NCBI GenBank assembly: GCA_037074615.1
Contig: CM073527.1
Span: 28,210,848 to 28,274,847, forward strand
Source of the DNA: Leucaena leucocephala
Taxonomy: Eukaryota > Streptophyta > Magnoliopsida > Fabales > Fabaceae
DNA: 64,000 bases
Direction of reading: 5' to 3'
The first letter of the stretch is position 1; every line of letters begins with the position of its first letter. The position numbers and the translations under genes are program-made. The notes beneath the pieces were generated by a model, which had not been told where the DNA came from, ran no database searches, and was given only the letters and a program-made list of their open reading frames with translations. This document shows, piece by piece, positions 1-10,259 of the stretch.

Positions 1-19
1 TGAAGAATAAAGGACCAAC

Positions 20-493
20 CTGGAAAACTACTCCAAAAGATCCATGCCCAATAACACGCTCAGCCATGTAGCTTATTGTCTACAGTCAAGTGATGGTAAA
101 AATGTAAGCGTTAGGCATCATGAACGGAATATGATTTTCCTCATATTCATTGAGGGTTCAATGAAACCATGTAGCTGTCCAGTAGAACAGATCAAATGCC
201 ATAAATTTACCTGCTTTGGCTGGCCATTTTTACCACCAATGGTAGTGACAATTATATGTCCTGCTTCATTCCCGTTTCCATCTATAACAGTTGCTTCCAT
301 TTCCTGAATATTTTGTTCATGCGAGTTTTAACATGAATAGAATGAATTATTGCTCGAAGGTAATTGAACCGTTTGTATTTACCTTGTCGTCCCTAATTTT
401 CATGTCATTCATCTCGGCAGGCAACCTATCAATGCCATTTGTATTTGCGTTTACATCTGTTAACCGAGCATGAGGTACACCCCCTGACGCCAT
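20..493 (-). CDS. GSK3/SHAGGY-like protein kinase, N-terminal part (runs off left edge)
   Basis: Three exons are visible: 493-383 (37 codons), 303-211 and 79-20, all in phase with GT-AG borders. They encode the plant SHAGGY-like kinase N-terminus: MASGGVPHARLTD, then RLPAEMNDMKIRDDK, EMEATVIDGNG, GHIIVTTIGG and NGQPKQ, followed by the start of the kinase domain (TISYMAERVIGHGSFGVVFQ) with the glycine-rich ATP loop GHGSFG. The rest of the kinase lies left of the window. The N-terminus is most like Arabidopsis subgroup I (ASK alpha/gamma/epsilon). Known family role: cytosolic and nuclear Ser/Thr kinases in brassinosteroid and stress signalling. No break is seen in the visible part. Kinase identity is firm; the subgroup is from memory. 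Confidence 0.93.
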
Positions 494-1480
494 GAACTCG
501 AGAAAGGAGATCAGGTAGATTCTCTTGCTGATTCAACTAGCTAATAGGTCATAGAGAACACTAGAGGGAAAATGACGTGTAAGGAGCAGCCTAAGGACTT
601 CCAGTTTGCAGAGTGAATTAACGTTTAATCTGTAATACATGACAAAACATCAGTAAAATTGAAAGAAAATGAAACCGATAACGAGTTGGTCAAACAGAGA
701 CATGCTTGAAGACTCGAATTCTTAGCATAAAGTTAGGGGACCATATGACCAATATCCGTGAATACAAATTTTATGTGGGCTTAATTGCAATACGGAGAGG
801 AATTCATGACACGTTAAAATGCAATTTCATAAAGCAGTAACTGGTTAGATTGATCGATATCGAGCTATAAGTGCAAACATTCATTTACCCACTTAAGGCA
901 CGGGAGAATCAGACTGCCCCTCACCATCTCAACCATAGAAATGTTAGAAGTAAACAACCGTCAATACTGAAACTCAGAATCCAGGAACTCAGCTTCCACT
1001 GCAGTTTCTAGACAATCAACAAGGGTTTTTTTTTCTTAAAAAAAAAAAAGCCTAATTGAGGACATAAAATTCAAGTATGAACACCTGAAAAGCCTGTTAT
1101 GAAGAAAACGAAGAAATGAGAAAGCTCAGAAGGAGTAGCTAGAGCCACGAAACGACCAACTGGGGAACAGGTTAAGGACATTTAGTTGATTCTCAAAATA
1201 AAGAACACACCTAACTGACATCGAACGCAAAATATATACAGGGACAGATAGAAAAAGAGAAGGAAAGCAACAAAACCCCGTTGTTTGAAATGCCGGGGAG
1301 AAGTCAGAAGAGAAACTCACCGATGAAAGGGGAAATGCAAGGGAAGCGAGCAGAGACGGATCTACGGTGTGGACAGGATTCAGGGAGAAGTGAGAATGCT
1401 GGAAAGTGGTGGTGTGTGTAGCTTCTTCTTCTTCTTTGGTTATATTTCGTGTGGTGGAAGTGTGATGAGATGGCGGTCAA
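494..1480 (-). other. Leader region of the SHAGGY-like kinase, probable 5'UTR intron
   Basis: There is no coding signal here. On the minus strand a good donor (GTGAGT, complement of 1315-1320) follows a possible non-coding first exon near 1321-1480. An AG a few bases before the ATG could close the intron. A leader intron is common in this family. The transcription start is not resolved. Confidence 0.4.
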
Positions 1481-2435
1481 CACAGGGCCCAGACCCCAAT
1501 GTATTTCTGCTGCTCCTCAATCATTCATTCCCTCTCTTTTTCGCTTTCTACAGTCTCTTCTTTTTGACCGTTCAACCCCCCCTCCTCCCTCCTTTTTCCT
1601 GATTGACATCCTTATTCTACTTTTATTCCAAATTTACATAAAACAATATCCTTAGTGTCCATCATGGTTCTATATAGTAATAAATCACCCGACAAAAAAT
1701 TATTCTAACAGAGATTAGTCCTGTAATAACAATACAATTAATCAAGATTTAAATTAGATACTTACGTTTAGTGTCACGTATATATTAATTTTTATAAAAA
1801 TAAATAAATAACCCACAGAACTCATGATAACAGGAATATTGTATAATCTAAATTCTTATACCAATAGAAAATTATATTACTGATTATATATTTAATGAGA
1901 TATGGGATGATAGGTAATTAATATTTTAGATATTTCAGATAATTAGCAATAATGAGTAATCAATATTCCAGATATTTTCCATTATTAGGTAATATTCTGC
2001 TTTTACTTTGATTTGATTGTTGTATTTATCAATTTCTTAAAAATCTAACATTACACTCTATGGGTTGTTTGACACGAGTGGGTCAAAATGTAAAACAGCT
2101 AACAGCAAGTAAAGCAAAAGAACGCCAGTAGCTCACCAAAATGGAGTTTTAGAAAATGAGACTGGAAAAAGGTGTAATTAGTGTATGCTAGCACATGATC
2201 TTTACCATGAAACAAACACCCACCCAATAAAAAGACAGATAAGCCTAGTAGCAAAATTCTGTTAAAATAAATGTAAGAACCATTTGGTGAAAAGATAAAG
2301 TTGATTAAAAAAAAATTAAAACGACGTTTCAAAGTGTGTCTTTTGACCACTCTTTGCTTCTTCTTTTTTTTTAACAACTTTTTGAGGCTAACGAGGTGGT
2401 CATATGTGTGTGTATATATATATATATAATTCAAC

Positions 2436-2830
2436 TTTAATGAGTGTTTGATAAAATATTAAACTTTAATTTTAAAACTTTTTTTGAATAAAAATTTAAT
2501 TTAAAAAAATTAAATTAAGCTACTGTTTAAAATTAAAATTTTAGATAAATTATTAAGATTATTTTAAATAATAATAAAATAACTTATAAATTAATCAATT
2601 ACTATTTTATCCTTACTTTTTTTTATACCTTCTCTTATATCTCTTCTATACATTCTCTCTTTTATTTTTTATATCATCTTTTCTCTATACACTCTCTCTT
2701 CTATCATATATTTTTATACCCTCTCTTTTTTCTCATATCTCATATATTTAATAAAATCACATTCTTTCTAATAATTTTTAAATTATAAAATTACTTATAA
2801 TAATAATTATTTAAATACTCATTTATTTAA
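2436..2830 (+). repeat. AT-rich MITE-like repeat, family A copy 1
   Basis: The element starts with a GAGTGTTTGATAA-type end. Its core reads TTTAAAATTAAAATTTTAG, then ATAAATTATT, then an ATCAATTACTATTTTATCC segment, followed by a long CT-rich tract of TTCTCTC and TATACC units. The same core and CT tract recur at about 26727-27290, 29130-29345 and, inverted, 29536-30115. This looks like a non-autonomous DNA element family with no coding capacity. Confidence 0.5.
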
Positions 2831-3782
2831 AATTATTTTTTTAAATTTTTCCTAAAAATTAACTAAGATTTTTTTTATAAACTTTTTTAAAATTTTTGTC
2901 CACATACGTCATCAATATCAAACACGAATGAATCCACGAGCACTCTAGCAGCGGCGATGCTTGATCAGACTCTGAACCCGATACTCAAGGTGACTCGATA
3001 TGAGAAAATTAAAATAAAATTATTATCATATTCTTTTTTTAAATTGAAATTAAGTAATTCTCGCCACTCAAAGAAGTAAATTAAAATGAATTATTTAGAT
3101 AGAAAGTTCTGTGATTACCTTCAATAAAAGTCATCAGCTGGAGAATCTAGACTAATTGGTCAGAAAGAGTTTTATAATTATTCAAGAATATACTATATAA
3201 GAAAATTAATGGTTTTAATAAAAATGTTACTATTATATTATGAGACCGCAATAGGTCCTTATAATAAGGGCTTATATTGTTACAGTTTATGGATAATATG
3301 GCTTCTGTATCTTTTGTAGGGATTAATATTAATACTAACAAGAGTAACCCCCCACGCAATAATCCACAGGCAACTGAGAAATCTTTTAGTGGATGAGAGT
3401 AGGAGAATTAAAAACGATGTTAGATAAATAGTCGTGCCATGTACAGTAAAATAGGGTAACATGGCAATATATCCGATTCTTCTAGATACTGAAGGCCGGT
3501 AAACATTCTCGTGAATCAAACAAACAACGAGTATCAGCAAACTATTGAGAGGACTAATCAGGGCAAATAAAAAGCATCTTATGCAGTCTCTCGGTCTTAC
3601 ACTCCAGCAGGATTTGATTGTGTACTGAGGAAATAAAAAGATCAAGGTTCCGCTTGTTTGTGAGGAATAGAGTTAAAAATCTGGCATCGAAAGGGAACCA
3701 TTCACTCTGGAATCAAAATTAAAGCCGGTGTTATTTTCTGTTTATTCGACTTATGTTGTTCCTACGTCTTTGCCAGAGAATT

Positions 3783-4110
3783 AGGCGGCTGCGTCATCAT
3801 CTTCAGTAGGCATAAACCCATATTGCTAACTATAATCAACCATTTAATTAAACACCAAAACCTCAGCTGCATATCAATTTCATATGCCTCCAGTGACGAC
3901 GAAGCAAATCTCGGCCATCAAAGAAATCAGGTAGATGGCGCAGAAAAAAAAAAAATGAGCTTGCTCTGCATGGGATGTGAGACATGTTCTAGCTCTCCGA
4001 CATTAGAGCTCGACTTGGACTATAGCGAGTATGTGCCGATGTAGTTCAGTGCTTAACAAGAACTCGGGGAACAAAAGTTGGTTTGCAGTGTCCGTTTCAA
4101 ACAACCTGCA
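3783..4110 (-). other. Possible minus-strand coding fragments of unknown identity
   Basis: On the minus strand, after an AG near 3815, a short frame reads QYGFMPTEDDDAAA and then a stop at 3783-3781. Just upstream is a frame containing DFFDGRDLLRRHWRHMKL. Further upstream, after GCAG, a frame reads RLFETDTANQLLFPEF. The acidic, alanine-rich tail ending in a stop looks like a real C-terminus, and the pieces could be exons or remnants. I cannot assign a family or build a complete gene, and chance is possible. Confidence 0.2.
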
Positions 4111-4672
4111 ACGTGAAGGCTACTATAAATTAGGAAGGATACAAATAATAGATCTGCAAACCATGAAAAGAACCTCCAAAAGCTGGTTGGATCCGTTTTG
4201 CTGGAGATGGCTTGCAAGTAATATATGAAGGTCTAATCCATAACCATACGAAAGAATGAATGCTGGATAATGGGTTTTTATCGACAAACTAGCCTACTAC
4301 CCCCAAAACAGCAGCAAATTAGATGGGTTTTCATCTCATGGCATACGCGTCGGTACACCTGTTTGTTTTTTTTTTGGACATATGAAATTGAACACCCAAA
4401 AGAAGTCAGTTAAATTATTCGGTCGGCTGTAAGCGAATTTCCCATATTACCACTGCCCCGACCTCAATTCCTGAACAACTCATAGTCAAACGGACAGCTC
4501 ATACAAAGGAGATTCATGAAGGGTGTTTACGTCCTTTCGAGCTTGCGACCTTCCCGGTGGTGGAAAGATCACGGCATCATGAGTCAACCCAAAAACTTTC
4601 ACATGCCGGTGAATCTCGCGTGGGCCGAACGCACTTCAGATTCAGAATCCAAATCTATGGTGGGAAGAAGTG

Positions 4673-4680
4673 CACGTGTC
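4673..4680 (+). promoter_or_regulatory. G-box/ABRE-like element upstream of PP2C
   Basis: CACGTGTC lies 268 bp upstream of the PP2C start codon. It combines the G-box CACGTG with the ABRE form ACGTGTC, the known binding core of bZIP ABF/AREB factors. A second ACGT core (CCACGTTCCAC) lies about 40 bp further downstream. This suggests ABA or stress-responsive transcription; it is inferred from the motif only. Confidence 0.4.
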
Positions 4681-4947
4681 CGTTGCGCTAACAACTTTAC
4701 CGGTAGCCACTTGTCCACGTTCCACCCAAGCTGCCAACATATAAGCGGTCCAACTCCGACTTTCGACAAATCTTGATCCTTCGCGACCCCAGTTTGATCA
4801 GAAAAGTGCAAAAAAAAAAATCCCCTAGAAATCCTGATAAGGAACATCCCTGCTTCAAGATCATTCAGCAATAAGAATTTTTGCCGCCCAAGTCGATTGG
4901 TCGATATTTGTTTGTCATCATTTCTTGCGAGAAGGAACGCTATAGCT

Positions 4948-7338
4948 ATGGTTGCCGAAGCTGACCTTATGCATCCACAGAGCACACCTGTGTTGGATGT
5001 TCAGTGTTTTACTAAAGGAGCAAGTACATGTGAGATCGAAGATGCCGCTGCCACCACTCATCCGAGTTTTGACCGAGTTCGCGCTTCTCCATTAGCGTCT
5101 GCCGAGTTACTCAGTTCACAAGGAGTGAGATTCCCAACACCCTTGATTTCCTTATCTTTGTTTCTGCTTGTTTTTTCCTTTTTCGATTATATCGAGGGTC
5201 ATGGAAGATTCTCTCCTCTCCCCCCCCCCCGGCGGGGGAACTAGTTTGTTTGGTTTCTCTGATGGGCTGGGCTGTAGAGTTGATTCCTTCATGCATCATG
5301 TGAACACTTCGGTTAGGGTTCAGGTATCAGCTCAGATGTCAAAATGTCATGGTGCTTGTTTAGATTTGTCCCGGATTACTGTAGGAATGACAACTCTCCC
5401 ATTAGGTGCCTATGTAGCTTGTTTAACGTTAGTATTGATATTCGATTCTACTGCATATTTATGTAGATATTAAGTGTTAGCGGCAATTGGTGAATATCGC
5501 TACCTTTGAAATAATCGTTGAAATTACTTTGAAGGCGTGACATAGTTCACGTGTGCTACCATGGGCTTTCCTGGCCTTTGTAGAGGTAGATTTTAGAGTG
5601 GTCATAATCCTTACCAAGAAGGACATTAATTATCAGTTATGCGATAGAAAGAGTTCCTCAAATAGTTGCAAATTCTCATATCTTCTGCATTATTTTGGGC
5701 ATATCATGCATACCTTTCCAAACTTGAAACCTCTGACTTAAGGTTCTTAATGATCCGTATGGTTAAATTAGTTTCATCTGCATATCAAGCTGAGATTGAA
5801 GAGAGAAAGGAGAACAGCTATACTTAACTATGAAATGCATCGAGCCCTTTTTATGAAAATAGATATAAGTTTTGCATCAATACCTCCAATATTCTTTATC
5901 ACGTTGTTTAATTTGCGTTGAACTTTCATTTTGTAGGATATTAAAGCTGCAGACGGAATATCAAATGCTGCTCTTGATTCTTCTGTTCTTCAATTTGTTC
6001 CCACCATTCGTTCTGGCAGTTTTGCTGACATTGGCCCCCGGAGATTCATGGAAGATGAACATATAAGGATAGATGATCTGTCTTCTCACATGGGATCACC
6101 ATATACTTTTCCTGAACCAAGTGCCTTCTATGGGGTATATATCTTTTCAACCTTTTCCTTTCATGGTCCTCTGATTTTTGCATGATAGTGTTGTTAATTT
6201 AATTGAGGCTTAATTAATAACTTAGGTATTTGATGGTCATGGAGGACCTGAAGCTGCAGCTTATATCCAGAAAAATGTAATGAGATTCTTCTTTGAAGAT
6301 GTTAGCTTCCCCCAGACATCTGAAGCTGATAATGTTTTTTTACAAGAGGCAGAGAACTCCCTCAAAAAATCATTTCTTTTGGCTGACTCAGCTTTGGCTG
6401 ATGATTGCAGTGTGAGCAACTCATCAGGGACCACGGCGCTTACTGCCTTGATATTTGGAAGGTATATTAATGCAGTACATACTAGGTTCCCCTGTCTGTT
6501 AGTAAAATGTGTATGTTTCCCTTTCTGTTTTTTTGGGTTACATCAGGATGAATTGAGCTTTAGGCATCGCTCGCATTCCACTCTACTTTGACCATTTGAG
6601 CTAGCCCCAAGTGGCTTGGTCTAATTATCTATTTTACTTGATCTCTCGTGCAGTTTTCTATTTCTCTCTCCCTTGATTTATAAAGAGCTTCTCGAGCATG
6701 ATAGTATAAGATCTATGGTCCTTTACCTTCTGCTGATTTCTGTTACACTTTTTGTTTGCAGGCTTCTTATGGTGGCCAATGCTGGTGACTGTCGAGCAGT
6801 TCTCTGTCGTAAAGGAGAGGCAATTGACATGTCTCAAGATCACCGACCTATTTATCATTCAGAGCGGAGGAGAGTTGAGGAATTGGGCGGTCATGTTGAT
6901 GATGGTTATCTTAATGGGGTTTTGTCAGTTTCTCGAGCCCTTGGGGACTGGGATATGAAGTTTCCTCGTGGTTCTCCCTCGCCTTTGATTGCAGAGCCCG
7001 AGTTTCGTCAAGTGGTTCTAACCGAGGATGATGAGTTCCTCATCATAGGTTGTGATGGAATTTGGGATGTCATGACAAGTCAGCAGGCAGTTAGCCTTGT
7101 TTGTAGAAGCCTGAGGCGGCATTATGACCCAGAGCGAAGTGCCAGGGACCTGGTCATGGAGGCACTACGCCTTAATACGTTTGATAATCTTACAGTGATT
7201 GTTGTGTGCTTGTCTTCTAATTCTACTGATCACAGGGAGCCATCCCCTCCTCGTCAGAGGAAATTGAGGTGCTGCAGCCTTTCCGCGGAGGCGCATTGTA
7301 GCTTGAGGAACTTGTTGGAAGGCAGTGCAAGCAACTAA
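4948..7338 (+). CDS. Protein phosphatase 2C, PP2C49-like (At3g62260 type)
   Basis: Four exons: 4948-5124, 5937-6134, 6226-6461 and 6762-7338, joining in phase to 395 codons. Exon 1 encodes the variable N-terminus, starting MVAEADLMHPQSTPVLDVQ. PP2C motifs follow in order: SFADIGPRRFMEDEH, VFDGHGGPEAA (metal-binding Asp and Gly), GTTALTAL, VANAGDCRAVL, VSRALGDWD, IGCDGIWDV and FDNLTVIVV, so the Mg/Mn-dependent Ser/Thr phosphatase site is intact. An in-frame ATG at 4897 exists, but close relatives begin at MVAEA, so 4948 was chosen. The 812-bp first intron retains an 80-codon open frame after the donor that is not conserved. The nearest relative by memory is Arabidopsis PP2C49, linked to sodium transport. 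The 3'UTR probably ends before about 7650. Confidence 0.94.
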
Positions 7339-9346
7339 ACGAGTAATATACGGTTTAATCTAATATGGTTTGTTTTTTGGTAGAATATTATACTGTTTTT
7401 GGCTGCATCGGTTTTGACAGCAGAAAAAGCAGGCTTCGATTTTGTGGTTGGTTGGTTGAATGATGTATATAGCCCTGCGGGTGATAGTGGTGTGAATACA
7501 TGTATTCTGGATTATGTTGTAACCATGGATCGTCATATATACTCATAGCATTATTCTTGTGTGTAGTTATATATCTTGAATAAAGGGATAGGAGTTGTGT
7601 TTTGGACGAGAAAGGGATGGCAAGATAAAAATACAAGAATGTCGAATATGTTATGAGAAGTCAAAAGAAGAAAAACATATAGAAATGTTTTTTTCAAAAA
7701 AGGAACAATAATAATAATATGAAACGTGTCAGAAGTTTAAGCGGAGAAATTATTTGTATGAAACGAGTCATTGGCATTCCAAGGGTCAAGCAAGAAGTAA
7801 AAGAACAGCAGCGGCTTGGATACGGATAATAGGGAGAAGTGAGAAAGTCAGAATGATTATCAGCACTTGTGTCCACGTAGATGTTAAGAAACTGAACAGC
7901 ATTTCGATATCGTTTACCAAGTCGTTGTCATCTGCGAGGCCCTGAAGCGTTTCTGAGTAGCCCAACGTCAACAAAGAAAATGAATCGGTAAAAAAGGAGG
8001 TGGGGTGGGTGATTAGAACAGTTTGGGTTAAGCGAAAACTGCGGGAGCGGCGGGCAACAAGCATGCTTTTGAGTTGAGTTTACACTTTTCCGCATTTTAT
8101 TCCCCTTTCTCCGACAACTGGCCTTCAATCCTTATTGGGTGACGTGGCCACGCCGCTTAGGCTTTTGCACCATTTTTTTATGCCCTTATTCCTTCATTTT
8201 TATATTCTTTTTTAATTGTTTATTTTTAATTTTTAAATTTAAATCTGAATCAATTTGTCAATTGTAAAATTTATATTTGGGTGTATTTTGTTTAACCGAT
8301 AGAGAATATATTTTTAAAAAAATTGATTATAAAATAACTTTTAAAAATAGATTTTGTATAAAAAATTATTTTAAATAAATAATTATTTAATTATTATAAA
8401 AGACAAAAAATAAAATCATAATTATATAAAATATAATTTAAAATTGATATTTTTGGTTTGATGTTAAAATAATATTTTTTTGCTCAAAAATAATAAACAA
8501 TATATATACATATTATTGGAGTAATTAATAATAAATAATTAAAAAAATATATTTTTATTTTTTCTCTACATAATTAAAAATTTAATTATATATATTGATT
8601 AATGTAAGTAATTAAAAAATAAAGTAAAATTAGTTAAGATATATATAGAAAATAAAAATATAATCTAATCTAATGGAAATTTTAACTGCAAGAGAGAGAA
8701 GATATAATAAAAGAATGAAAAATCACATGGCAAAATCATCATTTCCATAAGAATATTTGGAAAATACACATGTGGGGATTTACTTAGTGAAAACTATAGT
8801 ATTAAATAAAGGAAATTATAGTTTTGTCAATAATCAATTACAACATAAAAATAAGTATTTGGGGTTCAAAAATGTTTTTTTTTTGTAAACTACACACACT
8901 TTATCAAGGTTTTGATTATGGACTAAAAATTCTAATGAATTAATTGGGTCATTTTGTAATCTTCCCCTTAAAGATGTCTAGTCTATATTTTGAAATGTCT
9001 AGAGATGCAATTAAAAATGCCAAAAGAAATTTGTAATTTAATTTTACCGTCATTATACCAAGTTTGTTTAATGCACTCTCTTCTACCATTGTTTATTATC
9101 TTTTTTGTTATTATTATTGGGGGTGGGTGGGAATGCTACACAAAACAAGTCTCAGCTATCACAGTTAGTCTAACTAGGGTCATGCATTACTGGCTTGTGT
9201 GTGTATGTGTGTGTGAATGCTAAAATACTACGTTGTTCATGGTATAATTTTTAAGTCATAATTTCTTTTTAAATTCGGAGACCCTGGGTAGGCAATATAA
9301 ATGTCACATCCATGAGCTTTGATGATCTGCAGGTTTTGGGGAGCTC
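7339..9346. other. Intergenic region PP2C to SDR
   Basis: The PP2C 3'UTR lies at the left. Then follow AT-rich sequence, a stretch at about 8270-8640 resembling MITE family A, and a short TG-rich run near 9197-9215. Open frames of 60-92 codons around 7690-8130 have no recognisable similarity. Nothing else can be supported. Confidence 0.5.
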
Positions 9347-10259
9347 ATGAATCCAGGAAGCAGCTCACTGCAGATGCCGAAGCGAAGGTAAAGGGTTTTC
9401 ACCACCTTCAATCAGATCCGCCTCCAAGTATCCGATATTTCACCGATTATATTCAACCTTCTCTCTTTCCATGAACTCGTACAGGTTGGAGGGTAAGGTG
9501 GCTCTCGTCACCGGGGCTTCCAGTGGGATCGGGGAAGAGACGGTGAGACTATTCGCTGAGAACGGTGCCTTCGTTGTGGCAGCAGACGTTCAAGACGAAC
9601 TGGGTCTTCAAGTCGCCGCTTCCATAGGATCAGACAGGGTGAGTTACCATCATTGCGATGTCAGAGATGAACAGCAGGTCGAGGGAACAGTAAATTACGC
9701 TCTGCAAAAGTATGGAAGCTTGGATATCCTGTTCAGTAACGCCGGAATACTTGGTTCAGTATCTGGAATCCTGGATCTTGATCTGAATGAGTTCGACAAC
9801 ACCATGGCCACAAACGTTCGTGGTGTGGCCGCGACAATCAAACATGCTGCTCGTACTATGGTCGCAAGGAACATCCGAGGATCCATCATTTGCACCGCCA
9901 GCGTGGCGGCTTGTGTTGGAGGAACGGGGCCTAATGGGTACACCATATCGAAGCATGCTCTCGTTGGAGTCGTACGGTCCGCATGTAGTGAGCTTGGGGC
10001 TTATGGGATCAGAGTAAACTGTGTGTCCCCTTTTGGAGTTGCCACGCCTCTTGCATGTTCGACCTTCAATCTCCAACCTCATCAAGTCGAAGATAATAGC
10101 TCTTCCAAGGCTAATCTCAAGGGGATTGTGTTGAAGGCGAGGCATATTGCGGAAGCTGCTTTGTTTCTTGCTTCTGATGATTCTGTTTACATCAGTGGAC
10201 ACAACTTGGTGGTCGATGGGGGCTTCTCTGTGGTTAAACATAGTTTTTCTCCCATCTGA
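9347..10259 (+). CDS. Short-chain dehydrogenase/reductase, SDR110C-like (SDR2/SDR3, ABA2, TASSELSEED2 group)
   Basis: Two exons, 9347-9387 and 9485-10259, are joined across a 97-bp intron at an AG|G arginine codon and give 271 residues starting MNPGSSSLQMPKR. The Rossmann fold shows TGASSGIG (cofactor loop), an aspartate in VVAADVQDE that favours NAD(H), SNAG, the catalytic serine in TASVA and YTISK (catalytic Tyr and Lys). The C-terminal region carries ASDDSVYISGHNLVVDGG. An ATG at 9471 gives a continuous 262-codon frame, but it lies inside the inferred intron and would replace the N-terminus with MNSY. A phase-2 intron just before RLEGKVALVTG fits this family. The substrate cannot be read from the sequence; relatives oxidise sterol, terpenoid or lignan alcohols. 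Confidence 0.88.

Larger units (their letters stand above)
1481..4672. other. AT-rich intergenic region between SHAGGY-like kinase and PP2C
   Basis: The region is mostly low-complexity AT-rich DNA. It holds one MITE-like repeat (about 2436-2830) and weak minus-strand coding-like fragments near 3783-4110, described separately. The longest open frames (for example 111 codons near 2099-2434) are rich in Lys, Phe and Tyr from AT-rich codons and resemble no protein I recognise. Confidence 0.5.

Noticed and set aside
2099..2434. 111-codon minus-strand open frame
   Set aside because: Built from AT-rich low-complexity sequence and poly-A runs, with no similarity recognised.
9471..9484. ATG at 9471 as start of the SDR gene
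   Set aside because: It lies in the 97-bp intron of the in-phase two-exon model. It is kept only as an alternative.
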